Notes under the pieces: generated by a model
Told to the model about the DNA's origin: nothing
Database searches by the model: none
The model's input: the letters and a program-made list of their open reading frames with translations, nothing else
Program-made: the position numbers and the translations under genes
Shown here: positions 1 to 7,045 of the stretch, piece by piece
How positions within the stretch are numbered: the first letter of the stretch is position 1
Layout of the letters: each line of letters begins with the position of its first letter
Assembly (NCBI GenBank): GCA_015487755.1
Contig: WFPG01000291.1
Location: 1-8,399 of the forward strand
Source of the DNA: Acidobacteriota bacterium
GTDB lineage: Bacteria; Acidobacteriota; Holophagae; Thermotomaculales; Thermotomaculaceae
Length of the DNA stretch: 8,399 nucleotides
Reading direction: 5' to 3'

Positions 1-363
1 GATTTAGGCTATCCGACAGAACTTGTTGCCCACGAATTAAAAAACTGCAATGCCCTTGTTGTTGAGTCAAACCACGACCCTGAATTGTTAAAATTATCCA
101 ATTACCCGTGGGAACTTAAACAGAGAATAGCAAGCAGAAAAGGGCACCTATCAAACGGTGATTGCGCAAAACTTGTTGAAAGGGTTGTTTCGGATAAAAC
201 AAGTTATATAGTGCTTGCCCATCTAAGCGAGGAGAACAATAACCCCGATATCGCTTTAATGAATGTATTAAGGGTTGTAAAAGGAATGCCGATAAGCGTG
301 GATGTTGCTAAACAAAATCAACCTACCCCTATCTATTCTCTTGAAACTGTTGAAACTTTGTAG
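1..363 (+). CDS. MBL-fold metallohydrolase, YycJ/WalJ-like (C-terminal part, 5' truncated by window)
   Basis: The reading frame is open from base 1 to the TAG at 361-363 and gives 120 residues with no start in view, so this is the C-terminal part of a longer gene. Visible hallmarks of the YycJ/WalJ branch of metallo-beta-lactamase-fold hydrolases are ESNHDPELL (about visible residues 22-30), the YPWELKQRI segment, GHLSN (48-52), whose His is a likely metal ligand, and LAHLSEENN near residue 84. Family members are metal-dependent phosphodiesterases/nucleases; B. subtilis WalJ (YycJ) has been linked to coordinating replication with wall growth and division. The protein is expected to be cytoplasmic, since nothing visible suggests export. 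A secreted-protein gene starts 8 nt downstream, indicating co-transcription. A TTG at 85 is in frame, but it lies inside the conserved fold and is not a credible start. The family call is firm; the substrate is unknown. Confidence 0.85.
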   Translation, partial: DLGYPTELVAHELKNCNALVVESNHDPELLKLSNYPWELKQRIASRKGHLSNGDCAKLVERVVSDKTSYIVLAHLSEENNNPDIALMNVLRVVKGMPISVDVAKQNQPTPIYSLETVETL

Positions 364-369
364 AGGTGA
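363..369 (+). promoter_or_regulatory. Shine-Dalgarno site that decides the start of the secreted-protein gene
   Basis: GAGGTGA at 363-369 matches the 16S 3'-end complement. Its GAGG core lies 5 nt before the ATG at 372. The in-frame GTG at 366 sits inside this site and has no properly spaced site of its own, so ATG 372 is the preferred start. The site begins in the stop codon of the upstream hydrolase gene, which favours translational coupling. Confidence 0.75.
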
Positions 370-371
370 AA

Positions 372-2291
372 ATGAAAAGGTTTGGTATTGTTTTTTGCTT
401 TGTTTTATCTATTTTTGCCTATTCGTTTGATATAAGCATAACCGATTACTACGATGCAACTTTCGGGGATTATATTCCCCGGAGTGTTGAAAGCATTGAC
501 TATTCAAACGGCTGTTTTTATGTCGTTTCAGCCCTTGGGAGTGTAAACACAGGAGATAGTGTTGTTTTAAAAATAACCTACCCTGACGGCACTGTTAAAG
601 AGATAAGCGAACAATGCGGTTTTGACGGAGATGCAATATTCTATAAAAGGATAGATTTTAGAGGGGTTGGCGAATACAATGCAGAATTAACATTCAACGG
701 GGAAACACAAAGTGTGTCTTTTGCGGTTACTCCCGATAAATCGGAAGACCCTTTTGAGCCTAACAATTTTGAAAACAATATCTTTTATCTTGAAAGGGGG
801 AGTGTTTTATCTTCTCTCATTTCTGCGGAAGATACAGACTACTATTCTTTGAAAGTCTCAAATCCTATGGATGTGAAGATCTCCCTGAATTCGGATATTG
901 ATTTATACCTCGGGGTGTTTGACGGTGATAGTGTTATTGCCGAGACAGATAACGATTTTGACGGTGACGAATCATTAGATATTTTTCTTGAACAGGGAAC
1001 ATACACTGTAAAGGTGTATTCCCCTGTAAAGGAAAGAGGAGATTACACCTTAACGGTTGACGGAAGTTTTCCTGTTTACCTTCCACTTACTGATTTTGGC
1101 AGAGGGTTTAAAAAGAATGTGGTTATAAGCAATTTAAGCGATAGCGAGGGGAATGCCGAACTTCACTGGTACAATGCAAACGGTGAAGAGATAAATGTTT
1201 CAACAGAGCACTTTTTGCCTTTTCAGACAAAAGAGTTTGACGGCTCTGACTATGCTTATTTAAAGGTTTTTCCCGATTCAATTGAGATAAACGCTTCCGT
1301 TTACGGGAAGAACGAAGAGGGCAACGAGGCTATCGCCTATGAAGGCAAAATGCTTGATTTGAAAAATACGGTGGTAAGCCATATAGCCACCCAGACTTAC
1401 CTTTACGAAACCTTTTCATACTTTTCTTTTAACCAAAGCGGTGAGTATTTTAATTACGGAGATGATTTGCTAAATGAAAATTTTGCGGAAAATTCATCTT
1501 TTTTGATTAACTTTAACGATTTTTATAATGACAATATATCAAACCCGTGGGGTATTGCTCAAAGCGATGCAGATTTTACAGGGGTTGAGATGTTCAGGCT
1601 TATAACGGGAGATTACTATCAGGCTACCGCTTTAACATTAACCCCACAATTAGCAAGGGTATTTTACCTCCCCCATATTGATGTCAGATACTTCTGGTGG
1701 ACTGGAATTTCCATAGTTAACCCCAACAGTTTGGAAACTTCTGTTAAATTGATTGCACTTGATTCAGAGGGAAACAGCGTTGCGGAAGCGGATATAACTA
1801 TTGAGCCGCAGGGCAAATCGGTCGGTATTGTTACCGATTACTTTGACAATGGCTTGCCTGAAGATGCCGTGGCTATGAAAATAGTGTCAGATTTGCCTGT
1901 GCAGGGGCTTTACCTTTTCGGGACAAAAAGGGGGGAAGATATTACCGAAGACATTTTCGGGGGGTTAAACTCTTCGGCTATTTACTCAAAGAAACTTTAC
2001 TTTGCAATTATGCCGTCAGGTGATACCGAGTGGACGGGTATAGGGATTTTTAACCCTAACAATAAAGATGTATCGGTTAATTTAAAGGGATTTGACATTA
2101 ACGGCAATTTAATTGAGGAAAAGACGATAAGTTTAACCCCGTTGCAGAAATTTGTTTCCCTTGGGAAAGATGTATTTGATAATGCAGATGTTTACAGAAT
2201 GGTTGCTGAAAGCGAAAAGCCTTTATGCGGGTTTTACCTTTTCGGGGATTTAAACCACACCTACCTTTTCGGATTGGAGGCTATGAGATGA
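372..2291 (+). CDS. Secreted modular protein with PPC domain and repeated C-terminal beta modules, function unknown
   Basis: This is a 639-residue protein whose function I do not recognise. It opens with a Sec signal peptide: MKR, a hydrophobic core at residues 4-16, and a likely cleavage after AYS (16-18). There is no lipobox. Residues about 20-120 form an uncharacterised beta-rich, perhaps Ig-like, domain. Residues about 126-229 fit the bacterial pre-peptidase C-terminal (PPC) pattern: EPNN, a DTDYY strand, DLYLGVFDGDS, then a GTYTVKV turn and a GDYTLTV end. A DNDFDGDESLD stretch within it resembles a calcium-binding loop. From residue 233 come three related modules; the first carries an aromatic, Lys/Arg-free insertion, and the last two share WTGI.I.NPN and G.YLFG. 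PPC domains are usually appended to secreted proteases, but no protease catalytic domain is visible. A surface, adhesive or substrate-binding role is plausible but unproven. The stop overlaps the next gene by 4 nt. Confidence 0.85.
   Translation: MKRFGIVFCFVLSIFAYSFDISITDYYDATFGDYIPRSVESIDYSNGCFYVVSALGSVNTGDSVVLKITYPDGTVKEISEQCGFDGDAIFYKRIDFRGVGEYNAELTFNGETQSVSFAVTPDKSEDPFEPNNFENNIFYLERGSVLSSLISAEDTDYYSLKVSNPMDVKISLNSDIDLYLGVFDGDSVIAETDNDFDGDESLDIFLEQGTYTVKVYSPVKERGDYTLTVDGSFPVYLPLTDFGRGFKKNVVISNLSDSEGNAELHWYNANGEEINVSTEHFLPFQTKEFDGSDYAYLKVFPDSIEINASVYGKNEEGNEAIAYEGKMLDLKNTVVSHIATQTYLYETFSYFSFNQSGEYFNYGDDLLNENFAENSSFLINFNDFYNDNISNPWGIAQSDADFTGVEMFRLITGDYYQATALTLTPQLARVFYLPHIDVRYFWWTGISIVNPNSLETSVKLIALDSEGNSVAEADITIEPQGKSVGIVTDYFDNGLPEDAVAMKIVSDLPVQGLYLFGTKRGEDITEDIFGGLNSSAIYSKKLYFAIMPSGDTEWTGIGIFNPNNKDVSVNLKGFDINGNLIEEKTISLTPLQKFVSLGKDVFDNADVYRMVAESEKPLCGFYLFGDLNHTYLFGLEAMR
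747..1058 (+). other. PPC (pre-peptidase C-terminal) domain coding segment
   Basis: The segment encodes the region from DPFEPNN to GDYTLTV inside the secreted protein. The order EPNN, DTDYYSL, DLYLGVFDGDS, GTYTVKV, GDYTLTV follows the usual PPC beta-sandwich pattern. An acidic DNDFDGDESLD stretch lies between the middle strands and could bind calcium. The PPC assignment rests on pattern recognition, and the domain edges are approximate. Confidence 0.7.
1656..2288 (+). repeat. Two tandem copies of a ~100-residue beta module (protein-level repeat)
   Basis: The copies run at about 1656-1988 and 1989-2288. Aligned by eye they share a YLP or YFA opening, WTGI.I.NPN, SV.L, D..GN, an FDN motif and P..G.YLFG. 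The DNA keeps a nearly identical patch at each G.YLFG site (GGGCTTTACCTTTTCGGG near 1905-1922, and GGGTTTTACCTTTTCGGGG near 2229-2247). A more diverged first copy starts near 1070 (FPVYLPL, then a VVISN strand and WYNANGEE). This suggests ancient internal duplication. Copy boundaries are estimates. Confidence 0.65.
2276..2280 (+). promoter_or_regulatory. Shine-Dalgarno site for the thiamine-binding protein gene
   Basis: GGAGG lies 7 nt before the ATG at 2288, inside the last codons of the secreted-protein gene. It decides the start: the same frame is open further upstream to an ATG at 2225, but that extension has no comparable site and would add 21 residues not seen in this family. Confidence 0.75.
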
Positions 2292-2581
2292 TTGCCGAGT
2301 TCTCAATCGTGCCTATAACAGGGGATGAATCTCTTTCAAAGTATGTGGCAATTGTTTTAAAAGAGGTTAAAAAAAGCGGTTTAAAATATGAATTAACCCC
2401 AATGGGCACAATTGTTGAAGGGGATACCGATAGTGTTTTTGATTTAATAAAAAAATGCCATATTATAATGAAGCAGCATTCAAACAGGGTGCTTACAAGG
2501 ATTAGCATTGATGACAGGGGAGATGACTTAAACAGAATGGAAAAAAAGGTAAAATCGGTTCTGGAGAAATTAGATGAATGA
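2288..2581 (+). CDS. MTH1187-family thiamine-binding protein (UPF0045)
   Basis: This is a 97-residue single-domain protein. It matches the MTH1187/YqgV family from end to end: an MIAEFSIVPI first strand, SLSKYVA, the hallmark GLKYELTPMGTIVEG (about residues 31-45), RVLTRISIDDRGD (about 67-79), and the C-terminal helix MEKKVKSVLEKL. Members are small ferredoxin-like-fold proteins that bind thiamine or related ligands in structural studies; their physiological role is unsettled. No signal peptide is present, so it should be cytoplasmic. Its start overlaps the preceding stop in an ATGA (2288-2291), and its stop lies 8 nt inside the PBP1A gene, so it is locked into the operon by translational coupling. 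No other thiamine gene is nearby, so the link to the envelope genes may only be shared expression. Confidence 0.88.
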   Translation: MIAEFSIVPITGDESLSKYVAIVLKEVKKSGLKYELTPMGTIVEGDTDSVFDLIKKCHIIMKQHSNRVLTRISIDDRGDDLNRMEKKVKSVLEKLDE

Positions 2582-5120
2582 GAAAAAAAGCAGTGAAGAA
2601 ATTGTAATTGAAAGAGACAAAGAAGAGTTAAGTTTAAAAGAATTGAGAAAAGGAAAGAAAAAACCTTTTGGAAAAAAATTACTATACCTTTCGATGTTTT
2701 TTATTTTCTGTATTCTTTTCGGAATAGGGCTGGCAAAGTATATTGTATCTTTAGGGCAGAACAATGAGTTAATGGAAAAGTTGAGAAACTTTAAGCCTAA
2801 ACTTGTTACCAAGGTTTACGATATACACGGCGAAGTAATCGGCACATTTGCGAGGGAAAAGAGGGAACTGATAAGTTATAACGATATTCCAAAAAGTTTT
2901 GTTGAAGCCCTTGTTGCTGTTGAAGACGCAAGGTTTTTCAAGCATGTAGGCGTTGACCCTTTAGGCATTTTAAGGGCGGCTATTTACGATTTAATGACGG
3001 GAAGGGCTTCTCAAGGTGCTTCCACAATTACAATGCAACTTGTAAAGCAGATGACAGGAAGAAAAGAAAAAACTATTAAGAGAAAAATAACTGAGGCTCT
3101 TCTTGCAATTCAGGTTGAAAGGCTTTTCACCAAAGAGGAGATATTTGAAAGGTATGCAAACCAGGTGTACTTCGGAAGGGGGCTTTACGGTTTGCAGGCT
3201 GCATCAAGGTATTATTTCGGAAAAGATGCCGCAGAGTTAACAATACCTGAAAGCGCATTTCTTGCAGGGCTTGTTCAGGCACCGGGAAGGTATTCGCCTA
3301 CAAGGAATATAAAACTTGCAAAAAAGAGAAGAGACCATGTTTTAAGAAGAATGCTTGATGAAGGTTATATAACAAAGGAGCAGTACAAAGAAGCTGTGAA
3401 AACCCCGCTTGTTTTGCCCGGTGAAAACAAGGTTGTAAAAGACAGGGTAGGGGCATACTTTCTTGAAGAGGTTAGAAAGTATCTCTATGAGAAATACGGA
3501 GCGGACACTGTTTTAGATGACGGTTTAAATGTTTATACAACACTTGATTTAAGGCTGCAGAAAAAGGCTGAAGAGGCTGTGAAAAACGGTTTGAAAGCAC
3601 TTGACAAAAGGCAGGGTTTCAGGCTTGAAGATAAGAAATTCGTGAAAAAGGAAGAGATTGAAACCTACTGGTCTCCCACATGGAATAAAACTATAGAAGA
3701 GGGCGACTCTGTTGAAGGGGTTATAGTAAAATCTGACGAGAAATCGGCAATTGTAAGGATTAAGGATTACAAAATAAAGATAGGCAAATACGAGATTGTC
3801 TGGACAAAGGCAAAAAAGGTTAACGATATTTTGCAGCCCGGCGATGTTGTTTTGTTTAAGATTTATAAATTTGACCCTGAGCACAACAAGTTTAGAATAT
3901 CCCTTGACCAGGAGCCTAAAGTAGAAGGGGCATTGCTTGCAATAAACCACCATTCAGGGGAAATACTTGCAATGGTAGGGGGTTACAGTTTTAAGCGCTC
4001 AAAGTTTAACAGGGCAATACAGGCAAAAAGGCAGACAGGCTCTGTGTTTAAGCCTATACTTTACGGTGCTGCTTTTGACAGTGCTTTTACCCTTGCCGAT
4101 ACATTCTTTGACGAGCCTACAATATTTTTAGACCCGAAACTCTTCTATGTTGACGAGTACGGCAATATCCAGAAGTACGAATTAAGCGAGGAGTACAAGA
4201 AAAAGATAAGGGAAGGGGAGGTTGACGAGCCTGAGCCCTATGAGCCGAAAAACTATTACCACGAATACGACGGGCTAATTACCTTGAGAACCGCTCTTGA
4301 AAAGTCAAAAAACATTGTTTCAGTAAAACTTTTTAACAGGATAGGCTATAAAAAAATCAGGTCTTTTGCCAAAAAGTTGGGGATAAAAGAAAGGATTGCC
4401 CCTTACCTTTCTTCCGCTTTAGGCTCTACCGATTTGACACTTTACGAAGTTTGCAGGGCATACGGTACTATTGCCAATTTAGGGGTAACCACCGAGCCGT
4501 TTTTTATTAGAAAGGTTACCGACAGGTATGGAAATACCCTTGAAGAACAAACAATTCTCTCGTACAGGGCTATTTCCCCTGAAACCGCATACATTACCCT
4601 GGAAGGGATGAGAGGGGTTATAGAGCATGGAACGGGAAGAAGGGCAAAACAATTAAACTGGAATTTATGCGGAAAAACGGGAACTACCGACGATTATACC
4701 GATGCATGGTTTGTAGGAAGCGACCCGAATATAACACTCGGTGTATGGGTTGGATTTGATTTAAAGAAAAGCCTTGGCAATAAAGAAACAGGCGCAAGGG
4801 CTGCATTGCCTATATGGATAGATTTTATGAGAGAGTATATAAAAAACACCGTTAAAACCGATTGGCCTGTGCCTAAGGGAATAGTAAGGGTGCCTATTGA
4901 CAAAAGGAGCGGTTTGCTTGCAAATATAAATGCAGGGTGCAAGCCTCAGGATATAATTTTGGAAGCGTTTAAAAAGGGGACTCAGCCTGTTGAAAAGTGC
5001 AGTAAAAAGATTCATGAAATTCTTTCATTGCCTTATTACGAGCAGCACGGGAAAAACATTATGGTTGACCCGAAAACGGGAGAAATTAAACCTAATATAG
5101 AGTTTATAATTTACCATTAG
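2574..5120 (+). CDS. mrcA: Penicillin-binding protein 1A: bifunctional peptidoglycan glycosyltransferase/transpeptidase
   Basis: This is an 848-residue class A PBP that polymerises lipid II into glycan strands and cross-links the stem peptides on the outer face of the inner membrane. A charged cytoplasmic tail (1-34) precedes one membrane anchor (about 36-58). The GT51 domain shows EDARFFKHVG (117-126, catalytic Glu117), GASTITMQLVKQ (148-159), a second conserved Glu at 174, and ERYANQVYFG (192-201). Residues about 345-450 fit the OB-like insert typical of Gram-negative PBP1A. The transpeptidase domain has the serine motif SVFK (Ser490, Lys493), SKN (578-580) and KTGT (701-704). A C-terminal extension carries Cys789 and Cys809. 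All catalytic residues are present and the length is normal for PBP1A. The ATG at 2574 follows GGAG (2563-2566) by 7 nt and overlaps the preceding gene by 8 nt. It was named mrcA on domain architecture; ponA is an equivalent label. Confidence 0.96.
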   Translation: MNEKKSSEEIVIERDKEELSLKELRKGKKKPFGKKLLYLSMFFIFCILFGIGLAKYIVSLGQNNELMEKLRNFKPKLVTKVYDIHGEVIGTFAREKRELISYNDIPKSFVEALVAVEDARFFKHVGVDPLGILRAAIYDLMTGRASQGASTITMQLVKQMTGRKEKTIKRKITEALLAIQVERLFTKEEIFERYANQVYFGRGLYGLQAASRYYFGKDAAELTIPESAFLAGLVQAPGRYSPTRNIKLAKKRRDHVLRRMLDEGYITKEQYKEAVKTPLVLPGENKVVKDRVGAYFLEEVRKYLYEKYGADTVLDDGLNVYTTLDLRLQKKAEEAVKNGLKALDKRQGFRLEDKKFVKKEEIETYWSPTWNKTIEEGDSVEGVIVKSDEKSAIVRIKDYKIKIGKYEIVWTKAKKVNDILQPGDVVLFKIYKFDPEHNKFRISLDQEPKVEGALLAINHHSGEILAMVGGYSFKRSKFNRAIQAKRQTGSVFKPILYGAAFDSAFTLADTFFDEPTIFLDPKLFYVDEYGNIQKYELSEEYKKKIREGEVDEPEPYEPKNYYHEYDGLITLRTALEKSKNIVSVKLFNRIGYKKIRSFAKKLGIKERIAPYLSSALGSTDLTLYEVCRAYGTIANLGVTTEPFFIRKVTDRYGNTLEEQTILSYRAISPETAYITLEGMRGVIEHGTGRRAKQLNWNLCGKTGTTDDYTDAWFVGSDPNITLGVWVGFDLKKSLGNKETGARAALPIWIDFMREYIKNTVKTDWPVPKGIVRVPIDKRSGLLANINAGCKPQDIILEAFKKGTQPVEKCSKKIHEILSLPYYEQHGKNIMVDPKTGEIKPNIEFIIYH

Positions 5121-5124
5121 GAGG
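5119..5124 (+). promoter_or_regulatory. Strong Shine-Dalgarno overlapping the PBP1A stop, fixing the exported pepF start
   Basis: AGGAGG begins within the TAG stop of PBP1A and lies 4 nt before the ATG at 5129. It supports translation from 5129, which includes the signal sequence. Later in-frame ATGs (5156 and 5171) have no comparable site upstream. Confidence 0.75.
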
Positions 5125-5128
5125 CTGT

Positions 5129-6991
5129 ATGAAGTTTTTTGTTGTTTTAAGTTTTATGTTGTTGTTCACCATGACTGCTGTTACAAAATCAAGGGACGAG
5201 ATTCCTGAAAAGTATAAGTGGAATCTCAAAGACCTTTACCCGTCTGTTGAGGTGTTTAAACAAAAAAGGGCGGAGTTTGAGAAAAAGATTGATACTCTGT
5301 CAAAATATCAGGGCAAATTAGGTGAATCCGCTAAAGAGTTAAGGGAATGCCTTGACACATATTTCAACCTTAATAAAGAGTTAGACAGGTTAATGACCTA
5401 TGTTTCGTTAAGGGCTGACGAAAACTTGTCAAATTCCGAAAATTTAAAGTTAAAAAACGAAACATATAATGTCGCAAGAAAGTTTGCAGAGGCGTCTTCT
5501 TTTATTGAACCTGAAATAATCTCAATAGGCGAAGAGAAAATAAAGCAGTTTCTCAAAGAAGACAAGGAATTAAAACTATACGAATTGATGCTTTCAAGGG
5601 TTATAAAAAAGAAAAAGCACATACTTTCTAAAAAAGAAGAGGCGCTTCTTGCAAAAACCTCTATGATTGCCGATGCGCCTTATCAGACTTATTCAATTTT
5701 CTCATATACGGACATGCCTTTCCCTGTTGTTGAGTTAAACGGGGAAAAGGTAAAATTAAACCAGGCGGCGTACACAAAATGGCGTTCAAACCCCGACATT
5801 AAGATAAGAAACATTGTCTTTCCAAAATTCTTCGGTACATACAAAAGTTTTGAAAATACATTCGGCACATTGCTCTATGCTCAGGTTAAAAAAGACTGGT
5901 TTTACGCAAGCGCAAAGAAGTATAACTCTTCTCTTGAGGCTGCATTAGACCCGAATGAAGTGCCTGTAAAGGTTTACTATCAGTTGATAAAAGAGATAAA
6001 CGATAATTTGCCTTCTCTTCACAGGTATTTAAAGTTAAGAAAGAGAATGTTAGGCTTAAAAGAGTTAACATATGCAGACCTTTACACCCCGCTGGTAAAA
6101 AGTGTAAATGCAAAATACTCATATGAAGATGCGCAGAGGATTATTGAAGCGGCATTAAATCCCCTTGGCAAAGAGTATCACACCTATTTGCGCAGGGCTT
6201 TTTCCCAGAGGTGGATAGATGTATATCCAAATGACGGTAAGAGGGGCGGGGCATACTCAAGCGGAAACGCTTATGAAGTCCACCCGTATATACTTATGAA
6301 CTACAATGACGATTATGAATCTCTTTCAACTCTTGCTCACGAATTAGGGCATTCAATGCACTCTATGTTTTCAAACACCTATCAGCCTTATGTTTATTCA
6401 GATTACACAATCTTTGTTGCAGAGGTTGCTTCAACATTTAATGAAAACCTTCTCAACCATTACCTGTTAACCCATACAAAGGACAGGGAAATGAAATTAT
6501 TTTTATTAGGACACCTTCTTGAAAATATAAGGCAGACTATTTTCAGGCAGACTATGTTTGCCGAGTTTGAACTTGAGATTCACAAAAGGGTTGAGAAAGG
6601 GGAAGCATTAACAGGTGCAGATTTATCAAAGTTGTATTTAAAAATTGTTAGAAAGTATTACGGGCACGATAAAGGAATTTGCAAGGTTGACGACCTTTAC
6701 GGTATTGAATGGGCGTACATTCCTCATTTTTACTATGACTTTTATGTTTATCAATACGCTACCTCGTTGATTGCGTCAACCCACCTTGCTCAGAAGGTAA
6801 TTCACGGTAATCACAAAGATGTTGAAGAGTATCTCGGATTTATTAAATCCGGTTGTTCCGATACTCCGATAAATATTTTAAGAAAAGCAGGCGCAGACCT
6901 TGAAACCGATGTTCCGTTTAAAACGACAATGAAGGTTTTTAACGAAACAATGGATGAAATAGAGAAGTTGCTTAAAGAAGAAAATAAATAA
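5129..6991 (+). CDS. pepF: Oligoendopeptidase F, M3 family zinc metallopeptidase, with N-terminal signal peptide
   Basis: This 620-residue zinc peptidase should cleave short to medium peptides. Family hallmarks run the full length: EIPEKYKWNLKDLY (24-37), the gluzincin motif HELGH (404-408: ligands His404 and His408, catalytic Glu405), the downstream third ligand Glu432 in AEVASTFNE, and the conserved IPHFYYDFYVYQYATS (531-546). Typical PepF proteins begin almost at the EIPEKY segment. Here about 20 residues are added in front: one Lys, a hydrophobic run (3-18), then TKS. This looks like a Sec signal or an uncleaved membrane anchor, so the enzyme is probably periplasmic. The gene starts 8 nt after PBP1A and is the last of the operon, before the terminator at 7005. 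All catalytic residues are present. The specific substrate is unknown; signal-peptide remnants, imported peptides or misfolded exported proteins are possible. Confidence 0.93.
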   Translation: MKFFVVLSFMLLFTMTAVTKSRDEIPEKYKWNLKDLYPSVEVFKQKRAEFEKKIDTLSKYQGKLGESAKELRECLDTYFNLNKELDRLMTYVSLRADENLSNSENLKLKNETYNVARKFAEASSFIEPEIISIGEEKIKQFLKEDKELKLYELMLSRVIKKKKHILSKKEEALLAKTSMIADAPYQTYSIFSYTDMPFPVVELNGEKVKLNQAAYTKWRSNPDIKIRNIVFPKFFGTYKSFENTFGTLLYAQVKKDWFYASAKKYNSSLEAALDPNEVPVKVYYQLIKEINDNLPSLHRYLKLRKRMLGLKELTYADLYTPLVKSVNAKYSYEDAQRIIEAALNPLGKEYHTYLRRAFSQRWIDVYPNDGKRGGAYSSGNAYEVHPYILMNYNDDYESLSTLAHELGHSMHSMFSNTYQPYVYSDYTIFVAEVASTFNENLLNHYLLTHTKDREMKLFLLGHLLENIRQTIFRQTMFAEFELEIHKRVEKGEALTGADLSKLYLKIVRKYYGHDKGICKVDDLYGIEWAYIPHFYYDFYVYQYATSLIASTHLAQKVIHGNHKDVEEYLGFIKSGCSDTPINILRKAGADLETDVPFKTTMKVFNETMDEIEKLLKEENK

Positions 6992-7004
6992 AACCTAAAT
7001 TCAG

Positions 7005-7029
7005 GCGGGGAGAAATCCCCGCTTTTTTT
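7005..7029 (+). terminator. Rho-independent terminator of the walJ-like...pepF operon
   Basis: A perfect 7-bp stem, GCGGGGA (7005-7011) pairing with TCCCCGC (7016-7022), encloses a GAAA loop (7012-7015), a stable GNRA-type tetraloop. It is followed by seven T residues (7023-7029) and a further T-run after one G. It sits 13 nt after the pepF stop and separates that operon from purA. There is no matching T-tract for the opposite strand, so it acts on + strand transcripts only. Confidence 0.93.
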
Positions 7030-7039
7030 GTTTTTGTCC

Positions 7040-7045
7040 TATAAT
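7040..7045 (+). promoter_or_regulatory. Candidate -10 element of a purA promoter
   Basis: TATAAT at 7040-7045 is a perfect sigma-70 -10 match in the 74-nt gap between the terminator and purA. The region about 17 nt upstream is the terminator stem (CCCCGC), so no -35 is visible, and there is no TGn extension. A second, weaker hexamer, TAAAAT, lies at 7061-7066. A promoter is expected here because the terminator precedes purA; the exact element is uncertain. The leader is too short for a full purine riboswitch upstream of the start codon. Confidence 0.4.

Noticed and set aside
2225..2287. N-terminal extension of the thiamine-binding protein from ATG 2225
   Set aside because: The extension lies out of frame within the secreted-protein gene, adds residues foreign to the family, and lacks a ribosome site; ATG 2288 with GGAGG is far better.
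2542..2548. In-phase A AAA AAG slippery heptamer near the end of the thiamine-binding protein gene
   Set aside because: A -1 shift would hit TGA at 2575-2577 after a few codons and would not fuse to PBP1A; no clear downstream hairpin was seen, and A-runs are common in this AT-rich sequence.
3549..3953. 134-codon open frame on the - strand within PBP1A
   Set aside because: It is antisense to conserved PBP1A domain sequence, has no ribosome site or recognisable family, and its composition reflects the complement of a Lys/Glu-rich gene.
7017..7045. Full -35/-10 sigma-70 promoter using TATAAT with a 17-nt spacer
   Set aside because: The -35 position falls on CCCCGC of the terminator stem, so only the -10 element can be supported.
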